This document shows positions 6,011-14,172 of a stretch of 64,000 bases of DNA, one piece after another. The translations under genes were made by a program, and so were the position numbers. Numbering within the stretch: position 1 is the stretch's first letter; each line of letters begins with the position of its first letter. Under the pieces are notes generated by a model that worked only from the letters and a program-made list of their open reading frames with translations, was not told where the DNA came from and searched no databases. The stretch is from Nafulsella turpanensis ZLM-10 (GTDB lineage: Bacteria > Bacteroidota > Bacteroidia > Cytophagales > Cyclobacteriaceae): positions 106,392-170,391 of the forward strand of contig NZ_ANNU01000019.1 of assembly GCF_000346615.1 (NCBI RefSeq). The letters are read 5' to 3'.

Positions 6011-7930
6011 ATGGTAAAACCTGTAGAAATACTTCAGAAAGTATGGGGCTACTCCACCTTCCGGCCTCTGCAGGAGGAAATTGTGCAGGCTGTGTTGGAA
6101 GGAAAGGATGTGCTGGCCCTGCTGCCAACCGGCGGTGGTAAATCTGTCTGTTTCCAGGTGCCAGCCCTTGCTATGGAGGGTATTTGTATAGTGGTTTCGC
6201 CCCTTATTGCCCTCATGAAGGACCAGGTAGAGCAGCTGAAGAAGCGCGGAATTGCGGCTACAGCAGTGTATTCAGGCATGAGCAAGCGCGAGATTGACAT
6301 TACCCTCGACAACTGTATCTATGGGCAGGTGAAGTTCCTCTATGTTTCGCCGGAGCGCCTGAAAACGGAGCTGATGCAGGCGCGGGTAAAGCAGATGAAT
6401 GTGTGCCTGCTGGCTATCGACGAAGCCCACTGTATTTCGCAATGGGGCTATGATTTCCGACCATCTTATCTCGAAATTGCTACCTTCCGCGAAATGCTGC
6501 CGGGGGTTAATTGCATTGCCCTTACCGCCACCGCCACCAAAAGAGTCGCAAAAGATATACAGGAGCGTCTCTCCTTTTCTCCAAAGGCAGAAGTGTTCCG
6601 CAAGAGCTTTGCACGCGAAAACCTCTCCTATAATGTTCGCTACGAAGAAAACAAAGAAGCCAAGCTGCTCGAAATGCTGCACAAGGTACCAGGTACGGCC
6701 GTTATATATGCGCGGAGCCGAAAGCGCTGCCAGTTAGTGGCATGGGAGCTCCGGAAGCAGGGTATCTCCGCCGATTATTATCATGCCGGCCTTAGCAATG
6801 AGGAACGGAACTACCGGCAGGAGGCATGGCTTAAGAACAAAATTCGTGTCATTGTAGCCACCAATGCCTTCGGGATGGGCATCGATAAGCCGGACGTGCG
6901 GCTCGTGGCCCACCTCGACCTGCCCGATACCCTGGAGGCTTATTACCAGGAAGCGGGGCGGGCAGGGCGCGACGAGAAAAAAGCCTATGGAGTAGTCCTC
7001 TACCAGACCAAAGATATCGAAGAGCTGGAAGAGCGGGCGCAGCTGCAGTTCCCGGCCCTGGAAGAAATCCGGAGGGTGTACCAGGCACTTGCTAACTACT
7101 TCAAGATAGCTATCGGCAGTAGTCTTTTAACCTCCTACGACTTTGAAATTGATGATTTCTGTAAAACCTACCAACTCCACCCGCTCCAGACCTGGTACTG
7201 CATTAAAAAGCTGGAAGAGGAAGGTTTTATCCAGTTAACAGAAAGCTTCTATGCTCCCTCAAAAGTTCTCTTCCTCCTCAATAGTCAGGAGGTATATGCC
7301 TTTCAGATTGCCAATGCCGCCCTCGAGCCGCTGATAAAAGCTTTGCTGCGCTTGTGTGGAGGTGAAATATTTTCAGTATTCACTAAAATATCTGAAAGCG
7401 CCATTGCTACCCTGCTGAAAGTGTCGGTAGCGGAAGTGAAGCGAAAACTGGATATGCTGCATAAAATGGAAGTAATTGAATATGAACAGCAGAAAGATAG
7501 CCCGCAGCTGACGTTTATTACCCCCCGCTTCGATGCTGCCCGTTTACCTCTGCAGCAGAAAAAGCTGGAAGAGCGCAAAGCCATTTACCTGCAAAAAGTA
7601 GCTTCCGTAAAAAAATATATAGAAAACACCGAAAGGTGCCGCACTCAGATGCTGCTAGCCTATTTCGATGAGCATGATTATGAAAACTGTGGTGTCTGTG
7701 ATAACTGTATTAAAGGAAAACATCCGGGCCATTGGGAAGAAGCAGAGATGTTCAGGATGCGGCAGCAAATTTATACAGCTCTTAAAATAAAGCCTTTTCC
7801 TGTAGATGAGCTGGTGAAAAGCCTTAAGTTGAAGCAGCGGCAGGAGCAGCTACTGCTGCACACTATTCGCTTAATGCTCGACGAAGAAAGCCTTCACTAT
7901 ACCGTGACAGGTCAGCTGGCGTTAAAATAA
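6011..7930 (+). CDS. recQ: ATP-dependent DNA helicase RecQ
   Basis: The 639-residue 3'-5' SF2 helicase acts in recombination and repair. Visible motifs are RPLQEEIV (motif 0), LLPTGGGKSVCFQ (Walker A), AIDEAHCISQWGYDFRPSY (DEAH and aromatic loop), ALTATAT (motif III) and YYQEAGRAGRD (motif VI). The RecQ zinc cysteines are CRTQML...YENCGVCDNC near residues 540-565. The C-terminus after the winged-helix part is short, with no clear HRDC domain, a common form in Bacteroidota. The start at 6011 (MVKPVEILQKVWGY) is preferred; the frame extends 30 codons upstream, but that part is not RecQ-like. Confidence 0.96.
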   Translation: MVKPVEILQKVWGYSTFRPLQEEIVQAVLEGKDVLALLPTGGGKSVCFQVPALAMEGICIVVSPLIALMKDQVEQLKKRGIAATAVYSGMSKREIDITLDNCIYGQVKFLYVSPERLKTELMQARVKQMNVCLLAIDEAHCISQWGYDFRPSYLEIATFREMLPGVNCIALTATATKRVAKDIQERLSFSPKAEVFRKSFARENLSYNVRYEENKEAKLLEMLHKVPGTAVIYARSRKRCQLVAWELRKQGISADYYHAGLSNEERNYRQEAWLKNKIRVIVATNAFGMGIDKPDVRLVAHLDLPDTLEAYYQEAGRAGRDEKKAYGVVLYQTKDIEELEERAQLQFPALEEIRRVYQALANYFKIAIGSSLLTSYDFEIDDFCKTYQLHPLQTWYCIKKLEEEGFIQLTESFYAPSKVLFLLNSQEVYAFQIANAALEPLIKALLRLCGGEIFSVFTKISESAIATLLKVSVAEVKRKLDMLHKMEVIEYEQQKDSPQLTFITPRFDAARLPLQQKKLEERKAIYLQKVASVKKYIENTERCRTQMLLAYFDEHDYENCGVCDNCIKGKHPGHWEEAEMFRMRQQIYTALKIKPFPVDELVKSLKLKQRQEQLLLHTIRLMLDEESLHYTVTGQLALK

Positions 7931-7997
7931 AGAATTATTTATGTGTGTAGCTTAGGGATGTCTTATAACTGAATGCTCACACTTCAAACTCCAAAGA

Positions 7998-8588
7998 ATG
8001 GATATACTGGAAAAACTACGGGCAGAAACCCGTGGAGAACATGATAAGCTGGAGGCTATAGGCTTGTCGGATAAAATTATGGACAAAACCCTCAGCCTCG
8101 AGGAATATAAAAAACTAATTCGCGTGCATTTTATGGTGCACCAGGCCCTGGAAGAACAGCTGGAGGCAAATGGTGTGGAGGAACTTTTTCCTGCACTGGA
8201 CTATGAGCAGCGAAGAAAAATGCCTTTACTGGAGCAGGATATTGGCGAGCTGGGGATAGCGCGCGAACCGCTCAGCCGGCAGGAACCGGCCGGCCAGCTG
8301 CCGCAGCTGAATAAACCCTTTGGCTTACTAGGCTGTATGTACGTGCTCGAAGGAGCTACCCTTGGCGGAATGGTGATTGTGAAGGCACTGAAGAAAAATG
8401 AACATTTATCTTCCCTTGAGAACTTTCATTATTTTGGCTGCTATGGAGGAGAAACCGGTCCGCAGTGGAAGCGTTTTCTGGAGGTGCTGAAGGATGAAGG
8501 TGCTCATTCAGAGGCGCAGGAGCCGATTGTAGAGGCTGCCAGGCAAACTTACCAGTACTTTGGAGCAAATTTTAAGAAGTTCCTGTAA
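7998..8588 (+). CDS. Heme oxygenase family protein (biliverdin-producing)
   Basis: The 196-residue all-helical protein resembles bacterial heme oxygenases, which open heme to biliverdin, CO and iron. The N-terminal LRAETRGEHDKLE carries the expected proximal histidine in the first helix. The segment LLGCMYVLEGATLGGMVI provides the glycine-containing distal helix, and FHYFGCYGGETGPQWKRF follows. No phytochrome gene or heme uptake system is adjacent, so the physiological context is unclear. A strong bidirectional terminator follows. Confidence 0.85.
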   Translation: MDILEKLRAETRGEHDKLEAIGLSDKIMDKTLSLEEYKKLIRVHFMVHQALEEQLEANGVEELFPALDYEQRRKMPLLEQDIGELGIAREPLSRQEPAGQLPQLNKPFGLLGCMYVLEGATLGGMVIVKALKKNEHLSSLENFHYFGCYGGETGPQWKRFLEVLKDEGAHSEAQEPIVEAARQTYQYFGANFKKFL

Positions 8589-8683
8589 ATCTGCCGTTCA
8601 TCCTTTGGTAGGGAACCATGGTAAAAGTTCTGGATAGTACCCGCTGGTTCGACAGCTTCATTAATGGCTTTAATCTTCTATAC

Positions 8684-8721
8684 AAAAGAGGCCTGTTTGC
8701 TCAAACAAACAGGCCTCTTTT
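8684..8721. terminator. Bidirectional terminator between convergent genes
   Basis: AAAAGAGGCCTGTTTG (8684-8699) and its exact complement (8706-8721) form a 16-bp stem with loop CTCAAA. T-runs occur on both strands, so it serves the heme oxygenase gene and the convergent DUF3817 gene. Confidence 0.92.
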
Positions 8722-8737
8722 TGTGAGTAATAAATGG

Positions 8738-9052
8738 CTATACCTTTCGGGCAGCACTTTGTTTTAGTAGTTTCCGGTCCACGATAAAGGGACCGAAAGG
8801 AATGACAGAGGCTACTCCTGCCAGGAACATTTGCCGGAAAGTCCAGTTGAGTCGGAACTTCGCAAGGACAACATATGCCAGGTAGAGCATGAACAGGAGG
8901 CCGTGTGCCCAGCCAAGCATTTTAACAGGCTCAGGAATACCGGCCAGGTACTTCAGGGGCATGGCTACTCCTAAAAGAAGCAGAAAAGAAAGACCTTCCA
9001 TCCACCCGACAAGGCGGAAGGTTTTAGTGAAATTATCGACAGATTTTTGCAT
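8738..9052 (-). CDS. DUF3817 family small membrane protein
   Basis: The ~104-residue integral membrane protein has about three transmembrane segments. The N-terminal FRLVGWMEGLSFLLLLGVAMPLKY and central GWAHGLLFMLYLAYV match DUF3817 proteins, whose function is unknown. The start MQKSVDNFTK at 9052 is preferred; the frame extends 34 codons further upstream, but that part is Cys/Lys-rich and unlike the family. It is transcribed convergently with the heme oxygenase gene and lies just downstream of the TcmP-like gene on the same strand (104-bp gap). Confidence 0.85.
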   Translation of the reverse strand: MQKSVDNFTKTFRLVGWMEGLSFLLLLGVAMPLKYLAGIPEPVKMLGWAHGLLFMLYLAYVVLAKFRLNWTFRQMFLAGVASVIPFGPFIVDRKLLKQSAARKV

Positions 9053-9156
9053 AGCTCGAAGGGCAGTTTTATTTTGTTTATCAACTCCTAAAGTACAGGA
9101 GAAGGTTCGTAAATAAAAGAAATCTTTAACTGCTTTTTTGCAAAGGAAGTGCACGC

Positions 9157-10302
9157 TTAAATATTCTCCTTCAGGTTGAAATAACAGCCAGGCTTCCCGG
9201 CCTTAAAGGCAGTAAATCCAATGCAGTTAGGGGGGATGGTCGGAAGGCGCTTCCCTTTTTCATCCACTATTTCCAGCTGTCCTTTCTCCAGGAGGCTTTG
9301 AAGCCCTTCCATTACACGGGCAGGCAGCAGTCCAGCCTGTAGCCCTTCTTCATATAGTTGTTTATTGTCCACCTTTTTGCTGAGCAAAGCCTCTAAGGTA
9401 GAAGTGTCCGTATAAGATACTGGCTCCTCCATGCTGCTGCTAAAGAATCCCAACTGCTGACCTGCGGGTGGCGCAGCATTGGCCTGAGCGGGAGGGAAAG
9501 CCTGCAGCATTTTTTCCATCATAAAAGCATCTGCACTCAGGCACAGTAAAGCTGCTTCCGAAAGCTCCTCACCGCCAGTTTCCAGGGCTGTGTAAAAACG
9601 GCCCTCCAGCCGGAAGGCTTCTTTCAGGTAGCGACAAAAATCCTGTACGGTTATTTCATCTGAAAAGTAAGGGTGCTCCGCTGGAAACAGCTGGTCTAAC
9701 GATTGCTTCAATGAGCGGTAAGCAGGCAGCGGACTGTCTTTGTGGGGGTGGAGGTGGAGCTGCCATAAAGCTTTTACCGGCAGAAAGAATATTACCTCAA
9801 TCTTTTTTCCCGTCAGTAGTCTGAGTGCATCCGGTATTTTTACAGAGGAGTCAGCCAGGTCGAAGAAAAGCAGGTTCTTCTCACTTGCCGGCATTTTCTG
9901 CAGGTGGAGTGCCAGCTTCTTTAGTGCTTCGCCAGCGCTTACAGACCAGTGGTTAAGCCTGCAGCTGTTGCTAAGCAGATTAGCCTGCTGTAAGGCTTCG
10001 AAAGCTCCATTGGCCAGCGGTTCGGCTGGCGGGGAAAGAAGGGTAAGGGTGAGAGGCCGCAGCGATTGCTGCTGTTTAAGCTGGTGCTGACGCTGCTTGT
10101 GCAGGGCATTAAAAATGACGAAAGGAGTTCCCTGCGTACCATGTCGGTTAAGGCCATGCAGACTAAAAAGGTCGAAAAGATTAAGGCGGGTAATAAAGGA
10201 AAGAGAAGAAAGCTGGGGGAGATAGCGAAATAAAAAGCTTTCGTACAAAGCCATTTTATGCTGTAGATGCTGAGCTCCTTTATTCTTTAGCTGTTTCTTC
10301 AT
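9157..10302 (-). CDS. Divergent three-Cys-motif partner (TcmP)-like protein
   Basis: The ~381-residue protein resembles the TcmP family by layout. An N-terminal YESFLFRYLPQLSS helix is followed by RLNLFDLFSLHGLNR, where the family has a DGFAGPG-type Rossmann motif, then GTPFVIFNAL. Later, NLLFFDLADSSVKIPDALR is followed by KKIEVIFFLPVKALW, matching the family's second acidic strand and LxxFP segment. The glycine-rich SAM-type loop is missing (SLHG instead of AGPG), so catalysis is doubtful. A C-terminal ~100 residues look like a winged-helix region. The start MKKQLKNKG at 10302 is preferred; 10254 is possible. No three-Cys-motif protein is adjacent. The assignment is by pattern and uncertain. 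Confidence 0.5.
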   Translation of the reverse strand: MKKQLKNKGAQHLQHKMALYESFLFRYLPQLSSLSFITRLNLFDLFSLHGLNRHGTQGTPFVIFNALHKQRQHQLKQQQSLRPLTLTLLSPPAEPLANGAFEALQQANLLSNSCRLNHWSVSAGEALKKLALHLQKMPASEKNLLFFDLADSSVKIPDALRLLTGKKIEVIFFLPVKALWQLHLHPHKDSPLPAYRSLKQSLDQLFPAEHPYFSDEITVQDFCRYLKEAFRLEGRFYTALETGGEELSEAALLCLSADAFMMEKMLQAFPPAQANAAPPAGQQLGFFSSSMEEPVSYTDTSTLEALLSKKVDNKQLYEEGLQAGLLPARVMEGLQSLLEKGQLEIVDEKGKRLPTIPPNCIGFTAFKAGKPGCYFNLKENI

Positions 10303-10405
10303 TATTCCATTCCTTACCAAAAGCATAAGAGAGCGCCTTTAGTTTAGCCAGACAAATATACAGAAGACTGTAAAACCAGGATGGGAAATTAAGAGAAATG
10401 AAAAA

Positions 10406-10416
10406 TAAATACTAAA
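10406..10416. promoter_or_regulatory. TAAATACTAAA box between the divergent genes
   Basis: This is a single copy of the 11-mer that recurs as a perfect tandem 12-mer at 11808-11831, directly after the XRE-S24 regulator gene. It lies in the 190-bp divergent promoter region between the TcmP-like gene and the 99-residue ORF. It is a candidate operator, by position only. Confidence 0.3.
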
Positions 10417-10492
10417 TATTTTGGTTATTAGGTGGTTTTGGCTAAATTTATGAGTATAAACAGCTAAAATTTATAGTAAAACATCTTGAGCC

Positions 10493-10792
10493 ATGCAAAC
10501 TACAAGTCTTTTAAGCGATTCTGCTACTGCCATTAAAGTAAAGTTAAGCAGCAAGCGATTGGGTACCGGAAAATGTCAGGTGCGCTTTTTGGCGGAGCAG
10601 CCTTTCCTGAAAAAGAATACCCGTGGGCATATGCTGGTCGATGCCAACCTTACCCTTAAGGAAGTGGTCAGCATTATTCGGGAGCGAATTACACAAATGA
10701 CATTGCATAACCTCCAGCACCATTCTAATTTCTACACAATTGGTCAGGAAATGGGAAGTAGTAACTGTGGTTATATATTTTTTGAAGCCTGA
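10493..10792 (+). CDS. Hypothetical 99-residue protein
   Basis: I do not recognise this protein. It is 99 residues and cytoplasmic in character, with no signal peptide or membrane segment. It has a basic N-terminal half (KVKLSSKRLGTGKCQVRF) and a C-terminal segment with several His (TLHNLQHHSNFYTIGQE). The start ATG at 10493 follows an A/T-rich region with TTTTG/TTTAT elements. It is divergent from the TcmP-like gene and 208 bp upstream of an XRE-S24 regulator on the same strand. Codon use looks like the neighbours, so it is probably a real gene. Confidence 0.6.
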   Translation: MQTTSLLSDSATAIKVKLSSKRLGTGKCQVRFLAEQPFLKKNTRGHMLVDANLTLKEVVSIIRERITQMTLHNLQHHSNFYTIGQEMGSSNCGYIFFEA

Positions 10793-11000
10793 GTAAGTAC
10801 AGATTGAGCTAAATATTTTAGCTGCCGGAGAGGCTAAAAGAGGCTTAATAAAAAGCCTTGCAGGGTGATTCTGGTTATTTTAGTAAAATTATTAGTATTC
10901 TGCAGATTTTTTTTATCTTTATGCTGTTTTAAGGTAAATGGTATCCTGCAGGTTTTTTAAGCTGTGGGTTTTATCTTAAAAATAGAGAATTGAGGAAATT

Positions 11001-11807
11001 ATGAGCATTGTTAGTAATAATATTAAAGCCTTGCGCAAGCAGCTGGGCTTTACTCAGGAGCAGTTTGCAGAAAAAATAGGAATTAAGCGCTCTCTTTTAG
11101 GGGCCTATGAGGAAGGAAGGGCAGATCCAAGGCTCAACAACCTGCAGAACATGGCTAAGGAATTTGAGGTGTCTGTCGATTTGCTGATCAGCAGGGACAT
11201 TAGTAAGCTGGATCGGCAGGAGCTGCAGCGGCTGGTGGCTCAGCAGGCAAAAGCATTGCCAACGGAAAAGCTAAAAGTGCTTTCCATAACCGTCGACCAG
11301 AAGCAAAAGGAGAATATTGAATTAGTACCGCAAAAAGCGGCTGCCGGTTACCTGAATGGATTTTCTGACCCGGAGTATCTGGAGGAGCTACCGCGCTTTC
11401 AGCTACCAATGTTGCCAGGTAATGGAACTTACAGGGCGTTTGAAATTACAGGCGACTCCATGCTGCCACTCTTATCGGGAACCGTGGTTATCGGACAGTA
11501 TGTCGATAAATATCAGGATATTCGTAATGGCAGAACGTATGTACTGGTAAGCAATAAAGAAGGTGTTGTATATAAGCGGGTCTTTAACTATGTAGAGGAG
11601 AATGGAAAGCTCTTTTTGGTATCGGACAATAAAGCCTATGCCCCTTTTGAGCTTGGTATAGAAGATGTTCTGGAAATTTGGGAAGCAAAAGCTTTTATAA
11701 GTCTACAGTTCCCCGACCCTGAAATTCAGGCCGATTTAACCCTTGATAAACTGGCGAATATTGTAATGGACCTGCAGCAGGAAGTAATTAAGCTTAAAAA
11801 CAGGTAG
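11001..11807 (+). CDS. XRE-family regulator with C-terminal S24 (LexA-like) peptidase domain
   Basis: The 268-residue repressor-like protein has an N-terminal HTH_3 domain (about residues 7-62: NIKALRKQLGFTQEQFAEKI, GAYEEGRADPRL). Its C-terminal S24 domain (about 140-240) has catalytic Ser153 in TGDSMLPLL and Lys192 in VVYKRV. An Ala115-Gly116 bond in QKAAAGYLNG sits where LexA/CI proteins self-cleave, so autoproteolysis is plausible. Phage CI-like and Bacteroidota stress regulators share this layout; no phage genes are nearby. A perfect tandem TAAATACTAAAA follows the stop codon and a related box lies upstream at 10406. These may be its operators (inference). Confidence 0.85.
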   Translation: MSIVSNNIKALRKQLGFTQEQFAEKIGIKRSLLGAYEEGRADPRLNNLQNMAKEFEVSVDLLISRDISKLDRQELQRLVAQQAKALPTEKLKVLSITVDQKQKENIELVPQKAAAGYLNGFSDPEYLEELPRFQLPMLPGNGTYRAFEITGDSMLPLLSGTVVIGQYVDKYQDIRNGRTYVLVSNKEGVVYKRVFNYVEENGKLFLVSDNKAYAPFELGIEDVLEIWEAKAFISLQFPDPEIQADLTLDKLANIVMDLQQEVIKLKNR

Positions 11808-11831
11808 TAAATACTAAAATAAATACTAAAA
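11808..11831. repeat. Perfect 2x12-bp tandem TAAATACTAAAA
   Basis: Two adjacent exact copies (11808-11819 and 11820-11831) start within 1 bp of the stop of the S24 regulator gene and precede its terminator. An 11-bp copy occurs at 10406-10416. Confidence 0.6.
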
Positions 11832-11844
11832 GAAGATAAAAAAG

Positions 11845-11882
11845 AAAGCGAAGCGTCTGTAGGAAGGTGCTTCGCTTTTTTT
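11845..11882 (+). terminator. Terminator of the XRE-S24 gene
   Basis: AAAGCGAAGC (11845-11854) pairs with GCTTCGCTTT (11869-11878), followed by a T-run. Confidence 0.85.
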
Positions 11883-11996
11883 ATTCTGTAGAAGAAAGGA
11901 AGTTGCCAAATACTTAGCCACCGGCCTTTCCAATAAAAGGGGCAGTAAAGCTTTTGCCTGTTTCCAATCCCTCTACCTATCTTTTTTAGCTTCAAT

Positions 11997-12788
11997 TTAC
12001 TTTTTAAAAAGGCCTTTCAGGTCCTGCTCCAAGCGTTCGAGGCTGTTGGAGCGGGCTTCCGGTTCGGTTAAACTTTCTCCGAATTTAAACCATAGTCCTT
12101 CGCCGGTGGCAAGATATTTTCCTCTCTTTTTTGGTTCCTGGATCGAAGCCTGCTCATAATCATAATCAGGAACGTAAATGCTTTTCATCAGACTTTTAAG
12201 CTGCTTCCAGTCCGGCTGCGCAAATTCCTCTTCCATTCCCGCATGTTGCTGCCGGGCCGTAATGGTACGCTGGGCAAAGGAAGCTTCTAAAAAAATCTGG
12301 TGCTGGTTGTTCCCAGACCCAATTTCTTTGTATACCAGTTGAAAAGGAGCCTCTCTCCGGGCAATTTCATATATTCCCTGAACAAGTTCCTGCATAAAGT
12401 ATTCCCAGCTGGACAGGTCGGCCGGAAGCCCTTCAAATAAAACTTTATCCTCATGGTCCAGCAGGCGTATGTGAAGGCTGCCTTCTTCGGGCTTAGGTCG
12501 GCTTGGCTTTTTAGGCCAGCTTTGTTTATCAACCTGTTGATGAAGCGCCTGCTGCCATGCCTCAGTTAACTTTCCTTCCCATTGCCAGTCATCATCAAGG
12601 GTAAAGCCCTCATCGGTAATCTCCTCCTCACTTAGCTCTTCGCGGTGCAGGTATTCAATTTTATAGTTGGCCAGCGCCTGCTGCAGCTGTATATCAAGGG
12701 TATAGGCGTAGTGGTAAGGGGCGGGTACAAGGCTGCCCGCATCAAAGGTAATATGAATGCTTTTTACGCTCTTCGAATCAATATTCAT
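11997..12788 (-). CDS. Conserved hypothetical protein
   Basis: The 263-residue protein is not recognised as a named family. It is acidic, soluble and without a signal peptide. It begins SIHITFDAGSLVPAPYHYAYTLDIQ, has a Trp-rich middle (DDDWQWEGKLTEAW) and ends in a charged helix (SNSLERLEQDLKGLFKK). It lies alone on the minus strand between the S24 regulator and the lipoprotein phosphatase. The start at 12788 gives MNIDSKSVKS. I infer a real gene from length and codon use only. Confidence 0.7.
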   Translation of the reverse strand: MNIDSKSVKSIHITFDAGSLVPAPYHYAYTLDIQLQQALANYKIEYLHREELSEEEITDEGFTLDDDWQWEGKLTEAWQQALHQQVDKQSWPKKPSRPKPEEGSLHIRLLDHEDKVLFEGLPADLSSWEYFMQELVQGIYEIARREAPFQLVYKEIGSGNNQHQIFLEASFAQRTITARQQHAGMEEEFAQPDWKQLKSLMKSIYVPDYDYEQASIQEPKKRGKYLATGEGLWFKFGESLTEPEARSNSLERLEQDLKGLFKK

Positions 12789-12945
12789 AAGAAAAATGCT
12801 TTTTCGATAATACCGCTAATGGTCACCATAACTTTAATACTTTTTAATGTAATCGACAGCGGCCATCAAAGTTACGATGCTTCCGGTAAGAATTACCAGA
12901 AAACCCAAAAGAAACCTTCCAGGCGCTTTATGGGTAAAATATAGT

Positions 12946-13749
12946 ATGAAGTATTTGAATATATTTTTGATAGTATTGATAGGGATAAGTATGAGTGGCT
13001 GCCAGGAAAAACTCCTTGCTGTATTGGAGGAAAAGTATGAGGCGCTAAATGAACAGGCTGAATATGTATCAGTAGAGGGGGTGCCTGTTGCGAAAAAGAT
13101 GCGGTTTCTGGAATTAAGTGAAGAGGTAATGCCGGAGGGAGCCGAGTTGAAGCAGATTGCGCTGATTCGCCATGGGGAGCCAGACCTAAACAAGATCGGT
13201 CGCTTTAATTATAAGGAGGCCAAGCAGTACATCAAGGACTATGATAGTGTAGGTATACTCATACCGGATGAGCCATTTTTTGAGCTGGAAGAGGAGGAGG
13301 AGGTGCTCATTTTTGTAAGTAACCTGAACAGGGCTATCTCTACGGCTAAATACCTTTTTGGCACCGAGCGGGACATCACCCAGTCTGCAGAGTTTAGGGA
13401 ATTTGAGCGGAGTCTGGGTGATCGCCGGATTAAAATGGATCTTCCTTTACGCTACTGGACTATTACGGCCCGTATAGAATGGTTGCTGGGTTTCAACGAA
13501 GAAGGAATTGAAAGTTTTGAAGAGGCCAGAGAAAGGGCCATGGCTGGGGCTATTAAGCTGGCGACCCACAGTGAGCGTCACGATAAAGTGGTGCTGGTGG
13601 CGCATGGGTTCCTCAACAGGTATATCAAGAAGTACCTGAAAGACCTTGGCTGGGAGGTGGTAAGAGATGGAGGTAGGGACTATCTGGGTGCCACTATTCT
13701 TGCAAAAATTGATGAAGAAGAGGGTGGCTCAATTGCGCAAATGGATTAG
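12946..13749 (+). CDS. Histidine phosphatase-superfamily lipoprotein
   Basis: This ~267-residue predicted lipoprotein has a short signal MKYLNIFLIVLIGISMSGC with lipobox Cys19, which decides the start at 12946 over an upstream in-frame ATG at 12877. The mature part has the RHG phosphohistidine motif (ALIRHGEPD, His near residue 76), an NRAISTAKYLFG segment, and a second catalytic His in KVVLVAHGFLNRY. This is the branch-1 histidine phosphatase fold, here tethered to the periplasmic side. The substrate is unknown. The 3' end overlaps the convergent DUF2141 gene by 21 bp. Confidence 0.82.
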   Translation: MKYLNIFLIVLIGISMSGCQEKLLAVLEEKYEALNEQAEYVSVEGVPVAKKMRFLELSEEVMPEGAELKQIALIRHGEPDLNKIGRFNYKEAKQYIKDYDSVGILIPDEPFFELEEEEEVLIFVSNLNRAISTAKYLFGTERDITQSAEFREFERSLGDRRIKMDLPLRYWTITARIEWLLGFNEEGIESFEEARERAMAGAIKLATHSERHDKVVLVAHGFLNRYIKKYLKDLGWEVVRDGGRDYLGATILAKIDEEEGGSIAQMD

Positions 13750-14163
13750 AATATTTTTTTGAGGCTCCTGCAGCTCTACCATCGCCTCCTGATAGGAAGG
13801 CACACTTAAGACTACTTCAGGATTGTTGGAAATGCCGTAGGCTTCCTTCGGATAGCTAAAGATGTTCGTGTCCATTTTGCCGTTTTCATTCTCATCGTGC
13901 AGCAGAGAAATGGCATAATCGCCATAGGGTAAATCTTCGAAGAAGAAAATTACCTTATCTTCCTTTGCCTCTACGGAGGCCGTACGGAACGACTTTGCTT
14001 CATCATCCGGAAAGCCCTCTTCTCCCTGAAATAAGGCAGCGCGGATAAGTCCTTCGGCCGAATCGATGCCGGTAACCGTTACTTTTAGGGTGCCCCTTTC
14101 TTCTTTTGGGATAATGAAATTAAGAAAAATAAGCGAACAGCTGAGGATAAAAAAAGTCTTCAT
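13729..14163 (-). CDS. DUF2141 family secreted protein
   Basis: The 144-residue protein has an N-terminal hydrophobic signal (MKTFFILSCSLIFLNFII) and a DUF2141 domain: GLIRAALFQGEEGF, DLPYGDYAISLLHDENENGKMDTN, and an FSYPKEAYGISNNP segment. Function is unknown; members are small secreted beta-rich proteins common in Bacteroidota. Its 3' end overlaps the convergent lipoprotein phosphatase by 21 bp, and menE lies 9 bp upstream of it on the same strand, so it may be read from the men transcript. Confidence 0.85.
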   Translation of the reverse strand: MKTFFILSCSLIFLNFIIPKEERGTLKVTVTGIDSAEGLIRAALFQGEEGFPDDEAKSFRTASVEAKEDKVIFFFEDLPYGDYAISLLHDENENGKMDTNIFSYPKEAYGISNNPEVVLSVPSYQEAMVELQEPQKNILIHLRN

Positions 14164-14172
14164 CTAAAAGAA

